Assembly: GCF_025854375.1 (NCBI RefSeq)
Contig: NZ_CP107575.1
Location: 2,108,001-2,172,000, forward strand
Direction of reading: 5' to 3'
From: Glutamicibacter sp. JL.03c
GTDB lineage: Bacteria; Actinomycetota; Actinomycetes; Actinomycetales; Micrococcaceae
DNA: 64,000 nt
Position numbers and translations under genes: made by a program. Position 1 is the first letter of the stretch. The number at the start of each line of letters is the position of its first letter. The notes beneath the pieces are model-generated. The model saw only the letters and a program-made list of their open reading frames with translations. It was not told the DNA's origin and did no database searches. Positions 46,430 through 55,875 of the stretch are shown piece after piece.

Positions 46430-46498
46430 TCTACAGGGTTTGAACTGTTAGAACAATCCCCGTTCTAGACGAAAATCTCCTAATCAGATCCCTGTAGA
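46430..46498. repeat. Nested inverted repeats at the 3' end of yggT
   Basis: An outer pair, TCTACAGGG (46430-46438) and CCCTGTAGA (46490-46498), encloses an inner pair, TAGAAC and GTTCTA (46449-46467). The right outer arm lies inside the last codons of yggT. It may be an RNA structure or weak terminator before divIVA. Confidence 0.45.
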
Positions 46499-46780
46499 AC
46501 TGCCTAGACTACTTACCACTGCTTTGACAAGCATTACAACGACAAAGAGCAGCAGAAACGACAGGTCAAGGCGGATTCCGCCGAGATCTAGGGGTTTGAT
46601 CCGCCTACGCAACCAACGCAAAGGAGGATCTGTTATCGACACGACCGCTGTTGCAGCGATCAGTGCGATGCCTTTGGGACGCCAGTGGCGAGCAAAGCTT
46701 TCAGTAATATCCAGCACAATTCGCATCAACAGCAGAATTTGCAGGATTGCTAACGCGAGATAGATGATCCCGAACACCAT
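46484..46780 (-). CDS. yggT: YggT family membrane protein
   Basis: A 98-aa membrane protein with two hydrophobic segments (about 3-24 and 70-92), of the YggT family always found near sepF and divIVA. The conserved L-L-x-x-R-I-V-L-D-I and the VSITDPPLRWLRRRIKPLDLGGIRLDLSFL segment (spread over 48-77) identify it. Its exact role is unknown; relatives affect ion homeostasis or the distribution of division proteins. It lies 23 nt after sepF. Confidence 0.92.
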   Translation of the reverse strand: MVFGIIYLALAILQILLLMRIVLDITESFARHWRPKGIALIAATAVVSITDPPLRWLRRRIKPLDLGGIRLDLSFLLLFVVVMLVKAVVSSLGSSTGI

Positions 46781-46803
46781 TTTGCGCTTATGCTCCTGGT
46801 GTC

Positions 46804-47355
46804 TTAGCTCTGGTTGAAGAAAGTAGCCTGGGCTTCAGACTGCTTGCGGTCTTCACCGAGGACCTCAACGGTCGCTGGAGAAAGCAGGAAGACCTTGTTG
46901 GTGACTCGTTCAATCGAGCCGTGCAGGGCGAAAACCAGCCCGGCGGAGAAATCTACGAGGCGCTTGGCATCGGTCTCTCCCATATCAGTGACATTCATAA
47001 TCACTGGGATTCCGTCACGAAAGTTCTCACCGATGATCTTGGCATCGTTGTAGGAACGCGGGTGAACGGTTGTAATCTGACGCAATTCGGAATCCTCATC
47101 CCGTACTGAAGGGGCACGCTTGATTGGGGTGACCGGAGCACGGTATTCCGTCTCTGGTTCTCTAGCTTGTGATTGCGGTGCAGCCGGCCGTGCGACAGCC
47201 TGCGGGCGTGGGGCTTCAGCAGGGCGCTGGGGAGCAGCATCATCGACGACACGCACCTGGCTCCTTGGCTCGGCTTGTGCTGCTTGGGTTTCTTCTTGCT
47301 CGACGGCGTCCGCCAAGCCGAGATATACCATTGCTTTACGCAGTCCGTCAGCCAC
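46804..47355 (-). CDS. sepF: Cell division protein SepF
   Basis: A membrane tether for FtsZ in actinobacteria. The 183-aa protein has the short N-terminal amphipathic helix ([14 protein letters not shown]), a disordered Ala/Pro/Arg/Gln-rich linker (about 20-75) and the C-terminal SepF domain (about 90-172; [38 protein letters not shown]-like). It starts with GTG with AAGGAG 8 nt upstream. It is 125 nt downstream of pgeF; the yggS gene that often lies between them is not present. Confidence 0.95.
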   Translation of the reverse strand: MADGLRKAMVYLGLADAVEQEETQAAQAEPRSQVRVVDDAAPQRPAEAPRPQAVARPAAPQSQAREPETEYRAPVTPIKRAPSVRDEDSELRQITTVHPRSYNDAKIIGENFRDGIPVIMNVTDMGETDAKRLVDFSAGLVFALHGSIERVTNKVFLLSPATVEVLGEDRKQSEAQATFFNQS

Positions 47356-47480
47356 GATGTTTCTCCTTGTTCATCCCTTGCATGCAACCCCAGTGCATGC
47401 TTCCGCTACTTCGACGCTACCGTACAAATTTCGGCAGATAACGTTCATTCGTTCTATTTTGCGCGGTGTGTCGCGCACGC

Positions 47481-48203
47481 CTAGGCGTCGGACCAGATCA
47501 GGCCGGCCAGCCGGCCGGCATCACTGGAACGGCGATAAGAATAGTAATTTTCGTCTTCCAAAGTGCATACACCGCTTTGCCGAACGGCCACGGCGAGTCC
47601 AGCCAGCTCCTTCTCGGCGGAGGCAGGCAGGTTCAGTCCAGTGGTGCCCCATCGTGTCTCGGACCGAATACCGGGCCTAGTATGCTCGGATTCTGCGGCC
47701 ATTTCGGCAGAGACTTCATAGCAAGCACCGCAAATCGATGGCCCGATAACAGCCTCGATGTCCTGGGCACCCAATGCACGCAGTTCCTCGACGGTGCGGG
47801 TAAGAATTCCATCCATTAGTCCACGGCGACCAGCATGGGTGGCCGCAGTGACTGTTCGCCGTGCTGCATGATCACGCCCAACGAAAAGGACCGGAAGGCA
47901 ATCGGCGACCATAACCGCTAGCGCTTGCGTCCCTGACGGATCAACGAGACCGTCGCAGGTAGGCGCTTGTGGCTCAAACCATGAATTGCGCACTACTGGC
48001 CGGACGGTGAAAACGTCGGACGAGTGAACCTGGTTCATGAAATTAAGCGAGAAACGTCGGACCCCGATCGAGTCTTCCAGCCGGCTTCGATTCTCCGCCA
48101 CGTGGTGAGGATCATCATTCACATGCAGGGCGAGGTTTCCCTCCTCCTGTGAAGTGAACGCCAGTCGAATACTCGGATCAAGGTCCGACGTGAAATGTAG
48201 CAC
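47481..48203 (-). CDS. pgeF: Peptidoglycan editing factor / laccase-domain purine nucleoside phosphorylase
   Basis: A YfiH/LACC1-family enzyme (240 aa). Members act on purine nucleosides and have been linked to peptidoglycan editing. Copper/zinc-type ligands are in NFMNQVHSSDV (His), VMVADCLPVL (Cys) and THAGRRG (His), with the conserved IGPSICGACYEV segment. It starts with GTG 21 nt after the ftsZ stop codon, with only a weak GAGAAG upstream, so it probably depends on ftsZ translation. Confidence 0.9.
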   Translation of the reverse strand: MLHFTSDLDPSIRLAFTSQEEGNLALHVNDDPHHVAENRSRLEDSIGVRRFSLNFMNQVHSSDVFTVRPVVRNSWFEPQAPTCDGLVDPSGTQALAVMVADCLPVLFVGRDHAARRTVTAATHAGRRGLMDGILTRTVEELRALGAQDIEAVIGPSICGACYEVSAEMAAESEHTRPGIRSETRWGTTGLNLPASAEKELAGLAVAVRQSGVCTLEDENYYSYRRSSDAGRLAGLIWSDA

Positions 48204-48224
48204 TGCTCAGCTTCTCGCTGTTAT

Positions 48225-49421
48225 TTACTTCAGGAAGTCAGGAACATCCAAGTCGTCGTTGGAACCGTTGAGTTCCGAGTCGACAACGTCTGGAAGATCC
48301 TGGAACGAGCCCTTGTTTTCAGCGGCAGGCTTTTCTTCAGCTACTGGTGCTGGCTTTGCGGCCTCCGGAGCTGGCTGCGACTGCGCCTCTGGCACGGCGG
48401 CAGGTACCGGCTCAACAGTACGCGAAGATACAGCTGGCTTTGCTGCGGCTGGGACCATTGGCTTGCTGGTAACATCCGGTTCATCGAAGCCGGCCGCGAT
48501 CACGGTAACGCGTGCTTCGTCGCCCAGTGCATCGTCGATTACAGCACCGAAGATGATGTTGGCTTCTGGGTGAGCAACTTCCTGCACCAGTCGTGCAGCT
48601 TCGTTGATCTCGAACAGGCCAAGGTCGGAGCCACCCTGGATGGAGAGCAACACGCCATGCGCGCCATCAATGGAGGCTTCCAGTAGCGGCGAGGCGATGG
48701 CCAACTCGGCAGCTTTGACTGCACGGTCTTCGCCTCGTGCCGAACCGATGCCCATAAGTGCAGAACCTGCACCCTGCATGACGGATTTGACGTCGGCGAA
48801 GTCCAAGTTGATCAGACCGGAGGTGGTGATCAGGTCAGTAATGCCCTGGACACCGGAAAGCAGGACCTGGTCGGCCTGGCGGAATGCGTCCAGCACCGAG
48901 ACGTTGCGATCCGAGATCGAGAGCAGTCGATCGTTAGGAATCACGATCAAGGTGTCGACTTCGTCGCGCAGGGCTTCGATGCCTGACTCGGCGGAGTTCG
49001 CGCGGCGACGGCCCTCGAAGGTGAATGGACGGGTTACGACACCGATGGTCAGCGCGCCCAGCGAACGGGCGATACGTGCCACGACAGGCGCGCCACCGGT
49101 ACCGGTGCCACCGCCTTCGCCTGCGGTCACGAAGACCATATCGGCGCCGCGCAAGACGTCTTCGATTTCTTCGACATGATCTTCTGCTGCCTGGCGTCCC
49201 ACATCTGGGTTGGCGCCGGCGCCGAGGCCACGAGTAAGTTCGCGTCCCACGTCCAGTTTGACGTCGGCATCACTCATAAGCAGAGCCTGGGCATCGGTGT
49301 TAATGGCGATGAATTCAACGCCCTTGAGACCGACTTCGATCATTCGATTGACTGCGTTTACACCGCCACCGCCGATTCCGACGACTTTAATGACCGCGAG
49401 GTAATTCTGTGGAGCTGCCAC
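48225..49421 (-). CDS. ftsZ: Cell division GTPase FtsZ
   Basis: The tubulin-like GTPase of the division ring. The 398-aa protein has the N-terminal GTPase with [11 protein letters not shown] (near 17), the tubulin signature [11 protein letters not shown] (near 104-114) and the T7 loop [11 protein letters not shown] (near 206). A variable Pro/Ala linker (about 318-380) follows, and the C-terminal conserved peptide [10 protein letters not shown] binds SepF/FtsW. It starts with GTG with GGGAAGCGGG upstream. A near-consensus promoter lies 60 bp upstream. Confidence 0.98.
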   Translation of the reverse strand: MAAPQNYLAVIKVVGIGGGGVNAVNRMIEVGLKGVEFIAINTDAQALLMSDADVKLDVGRELTRGLGAGANPDVGRQAAEDHVEEIEDVLRGADMVFVTAGEGGGTGTGGAPVVARIARSLGALTIGVVTRPFTFEGRRRANSAESGIEALRDEVDTLIVIPNDRLLSISDRNVSVLDAFRQADQVLLSGVQGITDLITTSGLINLDFADVKSVMQGAGSALMGIGSARGEDRAVKAAELAIASPLLEASIDGAHGVLLSIQGGSDLGLFEINEAARLVQEVAHPEANIIFGAVIDDALGDEARVTVIAAGFDEPDVTSKPMVPAAAKPAVSSRTVEPVPAAVPEAQSQPAPEAAKPAPVAEEKPAAENKGSFQDLPDVVDSELNGSNDDLDVPDFLK

Positions 49422-49479
49422 GTCCCGCTTCCCTTGTTAGATGTGCTACATATGTCACGACCCCAGCTCAAAACCTTCA

Positions 49480-49509
49480 TCTTTAGCCTTAAGGTTTGGG
49501 TTCTGTCAA
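49480..49509 (-). promoter_or_regulatory. Candidate ftsZ promoter
   Basis: On the minus strand a perfect TTGACA (49509-49504) is followed after 18 nt by TAAAGA (49485-49480). It lies in the 219-bp gap between ftsQ and ftsZ, which holds no gene, so ftsZ can be transcribed apart from the upstream mur genes. Confidence 0.6.
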
Positions 49510-49640
49510 GCTGTCGTTATTAGAAACGCTATGAGTCGTGTGGTCTTTGTGCAACGACCGCCTAGGCGTGTCGCTTGTTCAAAACTATCTTTCCAGAATT
49601 TCTTGGCTTATTGGTCTTCCCGCGCCCAGAGGAACGCGAC

Positions 49641-50375
49641 TTAATAAACCACTGGATTCTCTGGGTTGGTCACGTCGATGGTGGTCTTCGACGCATTCTC
49701 TTTGTTCAATTCCTTGACAAAGATTTTTGCGACCTCGTTTTTCAGCGCCGCCTGCGAAGCATCGCCCCAAATCAGGGTCCGCTTCTTAGGCAACAGCAGC
49801 TCGGCGAAGCCTGCCTTGGACAGTGAGGCCGTAGAAACCTCTTTGAGTACCGAAGCATCGACTGTGCTCAAGATACCGGTGAGCAACTTGAACTTCTCAG
49901 GGTCTTTGGTCTCATCGCTGGCTTTGATCTTCGGCAACTTCGTCTTGTCGTTCTTGCCCAAGGTGCGCAGCTTCTTGCCGATATCGGATACGAGGTATTC
50001 CTTTTCGCCGTCAACCAGAATAGCGACGGGGACAGCCTCAATCACTTCCACCACGAGGGTGTCGGGCATTTGAGCCTTGACGACCACTTGGTCAATGGCC
50101 GGCTGGTTTCCCAGCAGTTCTTGCACCTTTGATTCGGAGATCCGCGGCAACGGCGTTCCCTTGAGCGGTTCCAAAGACGCCGTCAATTTGCCAGCATTGA
50201 CCAATTTGGTTCCGGTGACCTCGATTTTCTTCGCCGCAAGCACGGGAGAAAAACTCAGAATCAACACCGCAACGAGGCTCAACACCACGATGCAGGCGGC
50301 AATAATGATCAGGAGCTTGCGTCGCTTCTTCTCTGGACTTTCTGGAAGTTCGACGACTTTTGCTTCTTCATCCAT
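49641..50375 (-). CDS. ftsQ: Cell division protein FtsQ/DivIB
   Basis: A bitopic division protein (244 aa) that links the FtsL/FtsB and FtsWI complexes. A short charged cytosolic N-terminus is followed by one TM helix (about 22-45), then a POTRA domain (AAKKIEVTGTKLVNAGKL near 48-65) and the C-terminal beta domain. Compared with Gram-negative FtsQ it is slightly short. It lies between murC and ftsZ, as in most actinobacteria. Confidence 0.93.
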   Translation of the reverse strand: MDEEAKVVELPESPEKKRRKLLIIIAACIVVLSLVAVLILSFSPVLAAKKIEVTGTKLVNAGKLTASLEPLKGTPLPRISESKVQELLGNQPAIDQVVVKAQMPDTLVVEVIEAVPVAILVDGEKEYLVSDIGKKLRTLGKNDKTKLPKIKASDETKDPEKFKLLTGILSTVDASVLKEVSTASLSKAGFAELLLPKKRTLIWGDASQAALKNEVAKIFVKELNKENASKTTIDVTNPENPVVY

Positions 50376-50436
50376 GGAACACCTTGTTTGGTTGATACGA
50401 CCAACGTCAGTGGTCTACGACAATTTCGAGTTGAGG

Positions 50437-51834
50437 CTAGCGCAGCGACGCCACGATCCGCGGACCCAGCGCGGTGACATCCCCGGCGCCGATGGTCATG
50501 ACCACGTCTCCCGGTTCAGCCTGTTCAACAACGTGAGCCACGGCAGCTGCCGGGCTCAACACATGTGAGGGGACCTCAACGCGGGATGCAATCAATTCGC
50601 TGGTGATCCCTTCAATCGGTTCTTCGCGCGCAGGATAGATTTCCAGGACAGCTACCGAATCGGCCAAGGACAGGGCCTTGGCGAATTCGCGGTAGAACTC
50701 CTTGGTGCGGCTGAACAGGTGGGGCTGGAACACCACATGGAGGTGTCCCTCCCCGGCTACAGTGCGACCGGCAGAAAGCGCGGCAAGGACTTCGGTTGGA
50801 TGGTGGGCGTAGTCGTCGTAGACCCGCACATCCCCCACATTGCCTTTGAACTCGAAGCGGCGTGCGGCACCCGAGAAGCTTGCCAGTGCCATGAGAGCTT
50901 CGTCGACGTCCAGCCCAGCATCGATGCCCACCGACAGCGCCGCCGTCGCGTTGAGAAGGTTGTGCTGGCCGGGAACAGCCAGGTCCAGGGTGTAGCTCTG
51001 GCCGCTGCCCCACTCGACAAGCGCGGAGAACCGTCCGTCCTCGGTGGCCTGGGCTTGCGAAAGCCTGCGATCGGCGTGGTCGCTGAAGCCGTAGGTCTGG
51101 ACTCGAAGATCGCTGCGTTCGTGGCGCATCTTTCTGGCAAGCTCGTTGGCTCCGGGATCATCGGCGCAGCAGATGAGCAGGCCGTCTTCTGGAAGCAGAC
51201 GCGCAAAATCCACGAAGGCCTGGTGCACCGCTTCCTCGGTGCCGTAGTGATCGAGATGGTCGGCTTCCACGTTGGTCACGATGATCACATCAGGACGGTA
51301 GTTCAGGAATGAGGCATCCGACTCGTCGGCCTCTGCCACGAAGTATCCACCTGCGCCCAGCTCGGCATTGGTGCCCAAGCTCGGGATATTTGCGCCCACT
51401 GCGAAGCTGGGGCGTGCGCCAACTGCCTTGAGCATGTGAGCGGTCAGCGACGTGGTGGTGGTCTTGCCGTGGGTGCCGGCGATGGTCACGATCTTCTCGT
51501 GGCCGCGCATGGTTGCTTCGAGGCCTTCGGAGCGATGCAGGATTTTCAGTCCGCGGCGAACCGCTTCGTCATACTCCGGGTTGCCGGGCTTGATGATCGA
51601 GGAGATCACCACGGTTTCCGCGTCGCCCAGGTTGGCCGCGCCGTAGCCGATCTCGATGCGTGCGCCGCCTTTGCGCAACCCTTCGAGCACTGGCAGGTCC
51701 TTGGCATCGGTTCCTGAGACATCCAGACCGTAGTCCAGCAACAAGCGAGCTACTGCTGAAACGCCGACACCGCCAACTCCCATGAGGTGCACTTTGCCGA
51801 GTTCAGCTTGCAGTTCCTTGGCGCGCAATGCCAT
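50437..51834 (-). CDS. murC: UDP-N-acetylmuramate--L-alanine ligase
   Basis: Adds L-Ala to UDP-MurNAc, the first amino acid of the stem peptide. The 465-aa protein has the N-terminal Rossmann-like domain (HLMGVGGVGVSA), the ATP P-loop AGTHGKTTTTSL (near 120) and the central YRPDVIIVTNVEADHLDHYG. The C-terminal domain has VYDDYAHHPTE. The ATG at 51834 is used: it lies 4 nt after the murG stop codon with GGAAGG upstream, so a longer reading inside murG is rejected. Confidence 0.96.
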   Translation of the reverse strand: MALRAKELQAELGKVHLMGVGGVGVSAVARLLLDYGLDVSGTDAKDLPVLEGLRKGGARIEIGYGAANLGDAETVVISSIIKPGNPEYDEAVRRGLKILHRSEGLEATMRGHEKIVTIAGTHGKTTTTSLTAHMLKAVGARPSFAVGANIPSLGTNAELGAGGYFVAEADESDASFLNYRPDVIIVTNVEADHLDHYGTEEAVHQAFVDFARLLPEDGLLICCADDPGANELARKMRHERSDLRVQTYGFSDHADRRLSQAQATEDGRFSALVEWGSGQSYTLDLAVPGQHNLLNATAALSVGIDAGLDVDEALMALASFSGAARRFEFKGNVGDVRVYDDYAHHPTEVLAALSAGRTVAGEGHLHVVFQPHLFSRTKEFYREFAKALSLADSVAVLEIYPAREEPIEGITSELIASRVEVPSHVLSPAAAVAHVVEQAEPGDVVMTIGAGDVTALGPRIVASLR

Positions 51835-51838
51835 TGTT

Positions 51839-52960
51839 CTAGCCTTCCTGACCCGCACCACGGCGGGTTGAAACTTCTTCAATAATTCGACGCGCCATGA
51901 GTTGTGCAGCGTCGCGCTGTCCTAAAGAGGCAGCTGCCTGAGACATCTGTTCAAGTTTATGCTGATCTTCCAGCAATTTAATGACATTTTCAGTGATGTA
52001 CGACTTCGTGAATTCATCATCGGAGACCAGCAAGGCACCCCCGGCTCCTACCAGGTCGCGGGCGTTGAGCTTCTGCTCGCCATTGCCGATTGGCAGCGGA
52101 ACCAATACAGCGGCGGTTCCAGCGACGGCCAGCTCACACACTGTTCCGGCACCGGAACGGCACACCATTAAATCAGCGACCGCGTAGGCATAGTCCATGC
52201 GGTCCACGTACTCGACCTGGGTATACCCCTCGTGGGCAAGCAGTTGGCCTTCGGCATCCAGGATCTGTTTGCCGCGGCCGGTGATATGCACCGTATGAAC
52301 GCCTGCAGCGTGCAGTTCCGCCAAGGACTCGGAAATCGCGGTATTGATGCTCTGCGCGCCGGAGGATCCTCCAGTCACCAAAAGCACTGGCTTGCCGCCG
52401 CTGACACCGAAGTACTCGCGCGCTTCATCACGAAGCTCCATGCGGTTCATCTGCGCCACATTTGCACGCATGGGCATGCCCACCTGCACCTCGCCGGGCA
52501 ATCCGGTGTTGGCAAAAGTCGTTCCGACGAATGCCGCAGACTTTGCCCCCAGCTTATTGGCCATGCCGGCCACCGAGTTGGCTTCGTGGACGAAGATCGG
52601 AAGTTTCAGTTGCTTGGCAGCCAAATAGGCCGGCGTGCAGACGTACCCGCCGACACCCAGCACTGCCTCGGCACCGGTCTGTTTCAGAACGCGCTTGGCC
52701 TGGTTCAGCGCAGTCATGAAGCGGAATGGGAACTTCAGCAGATCGAGGTTCAAGCTGCGTGGCATGGGTGCCTTGGGAATCAGTTCTAATCGGTACCCTG
52801 CTTCCGGTACCAATTTGGTCTCCAGGCCACCGGGGGAACCAAGCGCGGTGATCTGCGCATCGGCTTGCTCTTCTTTGACGGCGTCAGCAATTGCCAGCAT
52901 GGGCGAGATATGACCGGCAGTTCCGCCGCCGGCCACAACTAGTCGCATTGCTTCAGTCAT
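51839..52960 (-). CDS. murG: Undecaprenyl-PP-MurNAc-pentapeptide N-acetylglucosaminyltransferase
   Basis: Makes lipid II from lipid I at the inner membrane face. The 373-aa GT28 enzyme has the N-terminal GGGTAGHISPMLAIAD (near 11-26) and the central GGSSGAQSINTAI. The donor-binding motif CRSGAGTVCELAVAGTAAVLVPLP is in the C-terminal half. AAGGAG lies 12 nt before the first ATG; a second ATG four codons later is possible. Confidence 0.96.
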   Translation of the reverse strand: MTEAMRLVVAGGGTAGHISPMLAIADAVKEEQADAQITALGSPGGLETKLVPEAGYRLELIPKAPMPRSLNLDLLKFPFRFMTALNQAKRVLKQTGAEAVLGVGGYVCTPAYLAAKQLKLPIFVHEANSVAGMANKLGAKSAAFVGTTFANTGLPGEVQVGMPMRANVAQMNRMELRDEAREYFGVSGGKPVLLVTGGSSGAQSINTAISESLAELHAAGVHTVHITGRGKQILDAEGQLLAHEGYTQVEYVDRMDYAYAVADLMVCRSGAGTVCELAVAGTAAVLVPLPIGNGEQKLNARDLVGAGGALLVSDDEFTKSYITENVIKLLEDQHKLEQMSQAAASLGQRDAAQLMARRIIEEVSTRRGAGQEG

Positions 52961-53057
52961 CTGTTCTACTGCTCCTTCGTCCCGTTCCTGCGGGATCAGT
53001 GCCCCACGTCGTCGATTCGAAGGGCTACAACTTCACTTAGCGTGTGAAGGCCACACA

Positions 53058-54302
53058 CTACTTTGCGTTATTTGGCTTAGGGGTGATCTTCTCTAGCGAA
53101 GTATCAAAAGCGAGCTTCTGGGCCCTGGCTGACGAAAGGACAAAGCCCATGGCCAGCATGATGGCCAGCATGGCTGAACCGCCGGATGAAATAAATGGCA
53201 GCGGCACACCAATGACGGGAAGCACACCGGTCACGGTTCCGAGGTTGACGAACGTCTGGCCGATAACCCACGACATCAAGCAGCCCATGAGGACCTTGGT
53301 GTACAGATCGCTGGCGCGAAGGGCGATTCGGTACATTGCCAGAGCCAGGAGGATGAACATCACCAGCACGAACAAGACGCCGATCAAGCCGAACTCTTCG
53401 CCCAAAATAGAGAAGATGAAGTCGTTCTGCGCTTCTGGCACATACGACCATTTCATGCGCGACTGCCCGGCACCCACACCGAACCAACCGCCCGAGGCGA
53501 AAGCGTGCAGGCCCATGCTCGCCTGGTAGCACAACTGGTCGCTGGGGCCGCAGTCGGTATCCAGCCAGGCCAAAACGCGCTGGCGTCGGTTGGAAGATCC
53601 CATGACTGCCACGGCCAAGCCGACCAGTCCAACTGCACCGAAACCTGCTAGCCACTTCATGCGGATGCCACCGAGGAACATCGCCGACGCAATGATCATT
53701 AGCAGCACCAGCGCGGTACCAACGTCCTTGCCGATAACCACGAGGCCAACGATCGCAGTACCTACCGGCGCCACCACCGGAACGACCAGGTGCTTGATCT
53801 CATGCAGCAGGTGCTGTTTCCGTTCAAGCATGAACGCCGCAAAAACTGCCAGGGCAAGCTTGGCGAACTCACTGGGCTGCAGGCCAACAGGGCCGATCTT
53901 GATCCAGTTGCGGTTGCCGAGGACGGTATGCCCAAGGGGGGTAAAGGCGACGAGGAACAGCAGGAGGAATGCCGCGATCACCGACAACCAGGCGAGCTTC
54001 TTCAGATTCTCGGGTTTTATGAACTGCATCCCGAGCATGCAAATTATTCCGATGCCGGCAAACATCGCTTGCGACAAGGCGACAGTGAATCCGTCTTTAC
54101 CCTTGGCAATGGCCTCAACCGAAGCAGATGACTGCACCATCAGCACGCCGAAGATCGCAAGCACTACGGAAACCACAACGACTAGCCAGTAGTCCATCGA
54201 AGCCATGCGAGCGCTGGCGTTTTCCACGCTGCCGATCAACCTGGCGAACCAAGGAGTTTTTTTGCTGGCGCCCCTAGGCGGTCGTTGATGCTTCATCGCC
54301 AT
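53058..54302 (-). CDS. ftsW: Division peptidoglycan polymerase FtsW (SEDS family)
   Basis: A lipid II polymerase that works with FtsI at the septum. The 414-aa protein has ten hydrophobic helices. The SEDS features LLFLVAFTPLGHTVLGNRNWI, LQPSEFAKLA and GLPLPFISSGGS-like GVPLPFISSGGSA are all visible. The start at 54302 was chosen because AGGAGG lies 6 nt upstream; the ATG 24 nt earlier has no ribosome site. murG lies downstream and murD upstream. Confidence 0.95.
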   Translation of the reverse strand: MAMKHQRPPRGASKKTPWFARLIGSVENASARMASMDYWLVVVVSVVLAIFGVLMVQSSASVEAIAKGKDGFTVALSQAMFAGIGIICMLGMQFIKPENLKKLAWLSVIAAFLLLFLVAFTPLGHTVLGNRNWIKIGPVGLQPSEFAKLALAVFAAFMLERKQHLLHEIKHLVVPVVAPVGTAIVGLVVIGKDVGTALVLLMIIASAMFLGGIRMKWLAGFGAVGLVGLAVAVMGSSNRRQRVLAWLDTDCGPSDQLCYQASMGLHAFASGGWFGVGAGQSRMKWSYVPEAQNDFIFSILGEEFGLIGVLFVLVMFILLALAMYRIALRASDLYTKVLMGCLMSWVIGQTFVNLGTVTGVLPVIGVPLPFISSGGSAMLAIMLAMGFVLSSARAQKLAFDTSLEKITPKPNNAK

Positions 54303-54345
54303 AGGTGCCTCCTGCCTCGGTGTCATCTGATTGGTAAACGGTTGC

Positions 54346-55875
54346 CTAGTTGCCTTCGCCAGCTCTATCCATCAGATCACTGACGGCGCTGATAAATGCG
54401 TTGCCACGCTGGGCATAGGAGCTGAATTGATCCATGGAAGCTGCGGCCGGCGCCATCAGCACGGTGTCCCCGGGCTGTACAATCTCTGCGGCCTTGTACA
54501 CGGCGCGGGTCATCACCTGCGTACCGGAAGGTGCAGTGCCATCAGCGGCTTGCGCCTGGGCGGTGATGTTGATGACCTCCACCTGGGGCGCCTTGGCAGC
54601 CAGGGACTCGACCAGGCCTGCGGTGTCGGTGCCGATCAGCAGCACCTTCGCCAGCCGGTGGGCGTGCTTGGCGATGAGCTCGTCGTAGTCCACGCCCTTG
54701 GACAGGCCGCCGGCAATCCATACGACGCGCGTAAAGGCTGCCAGCGAAGCGTCGGCAGCATGGGGGTTGGTGGCCTTGGAGTCATTGATCCAGAGGATGT
54801 CGTTCTTCCGGGCTACCGCCTGGATGCGGTGATCCCCGGCGTCGAATCCGCTCAGCCCCCGGGCAATGGCTTCTGGCTCGACCCCATAGGCACGAGTCAG
54901 CGCGGCCGCAGCGGCGGCGTTGGCGGCAGTGTGGCGAGGGACGATCTCGCCGATCTGGTCCAGCGGAATCAGTTCGACCGCAGTGGTCTTGCGATCCTCG
55001 ATATAGGCGCGGTCCACCAGAAGGCTCTCGACCACGCCGATCATGGATACCGCCGGGGAATCGGTGGTGAAACCGATGGCGCGGCAGCCCTCGATCACGT
55101 CGGCATTTTCAACCATGCGGATGGTGGTCTCTTCTTCGGCGTTGAAGATTGCCGCGATCTGGGTTCGCTCGTAGATCTTCGCCTTGGCTGCCTTGTAGTT
55201 CTCGAAGCCGTCGTGCCAGTCGACGTGATCCTCGGCGATATTCAATACCACGGAGGCCACCGGTGAAATGCTGTGGGTGTAGTGCAGTTGGAAGCTTGAG
55301 AGCTCAACGGCGAAGACGTCGTAATCCACCGGTTCGCGGACCGCATCCAGGATCGGGGTGCCGACGTTGCCTACGGCGATGGCCTTCAGGCCAGCGGCCT
55401 GCAGGATCGACTCGGTCATTCCCACGGTAGTGGTCTTGCCGTTGGTGCCGGTGATCGCCAGCCACTTCGGAGCGGTGTGCCCGGCGCGATTCTGGACGCG
55501 CCAAGCAAGTTCGATGTCGCTCCAGATCTCGATGCCCGCTTCAGCGGCCTCGGCGATGACCGGGTGGCGCGGATTCCAGCCCGGCGAGACCATCACCAGC
55601 TGGGCCTCCTGGCCGTCGACCTGCGGGAGGCTGCGGACATTCTCGGTCCCCAGCAGCACCTGGTGAGCCCCGACGATCTTCAACGTCTCTGCGCGCTGCT
55701 GGTTCAGCTCATCATTCTTGCCATCAATGACGGTGACGATGGCGCCGAGTTCAATCAGCGTATCGGCGGCGGAGAACCCGGACAGCCCCAGTCCCGCGAC
55801 CACGACGCGCAGGCCTTTCCAGTCCGCATCCCAGCTGGTTAGCGAATCCAATACGTTCTTGGCATCTGCGCTCAC
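54346..55875 (-). CDS. murD: UDP-N-acetylmuramoylalanine--D-glutamate ligase
   Basis: Adds D-Glu to UDP-MurNAc-L-Ala. The 509-aa protein has an N-terminal Rossmann domain (VAGLGLSGFSAADTL), the P-loop ITGTNGKTTTVGM (near 138) and the central LNIAEDHVDWHDGF. The C-terminal domain carries NDSKATNPHAA. The GTG at 55875 shares GTGA with the mraY stop codon; the ATG 15 nt upstream lacks a ribosome site, so I prefer the GTG with moderate certainty. Confidence 0.94.
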   Translation of the reverse strand: MSADAKNVLDSLTSWDADWKGLRVVVAGLGLSGFSAADTLIELGAIVTVIDGKNDELNQQRAETLKIVGAHQVLLGTENVRSLPQVDGQEAQLVMVSPGWNPRHPVIAEAAEAGIEIWSDIELAWRVQNRAGHTAPKWLAITGTNGKTTTVGMTESILQAAGLKAIAVGNVGTPILDAVREPVDYDVFAVELSSFQLHYTHSISPVASVVLNIAEDHVDWHDGFENYKAAKAKIYERTQIAAIFNAEEETTIRMVENADVIEGCRAIGFTTDSPAVSMIGVVESLLVDRAYIEDRKTTAVELIPLDQIGEIVPRHTAANAAAAAALTRAYGVEPEAIARGLSGFDAGDHRIQAVARKNDILWINDSKATNPHAADASLAAFTRVVWIAGGLSKGVDYDELIAKHAHRLAKVLLIGTDTAGLVESLAAKAPQVEVINITAQAQAADGTAPSGTQVMTRAVYKAAEIVQPGDTVLMAPAAASMDQFSSYAQRGNAFISAVSDLMDRAGEGN

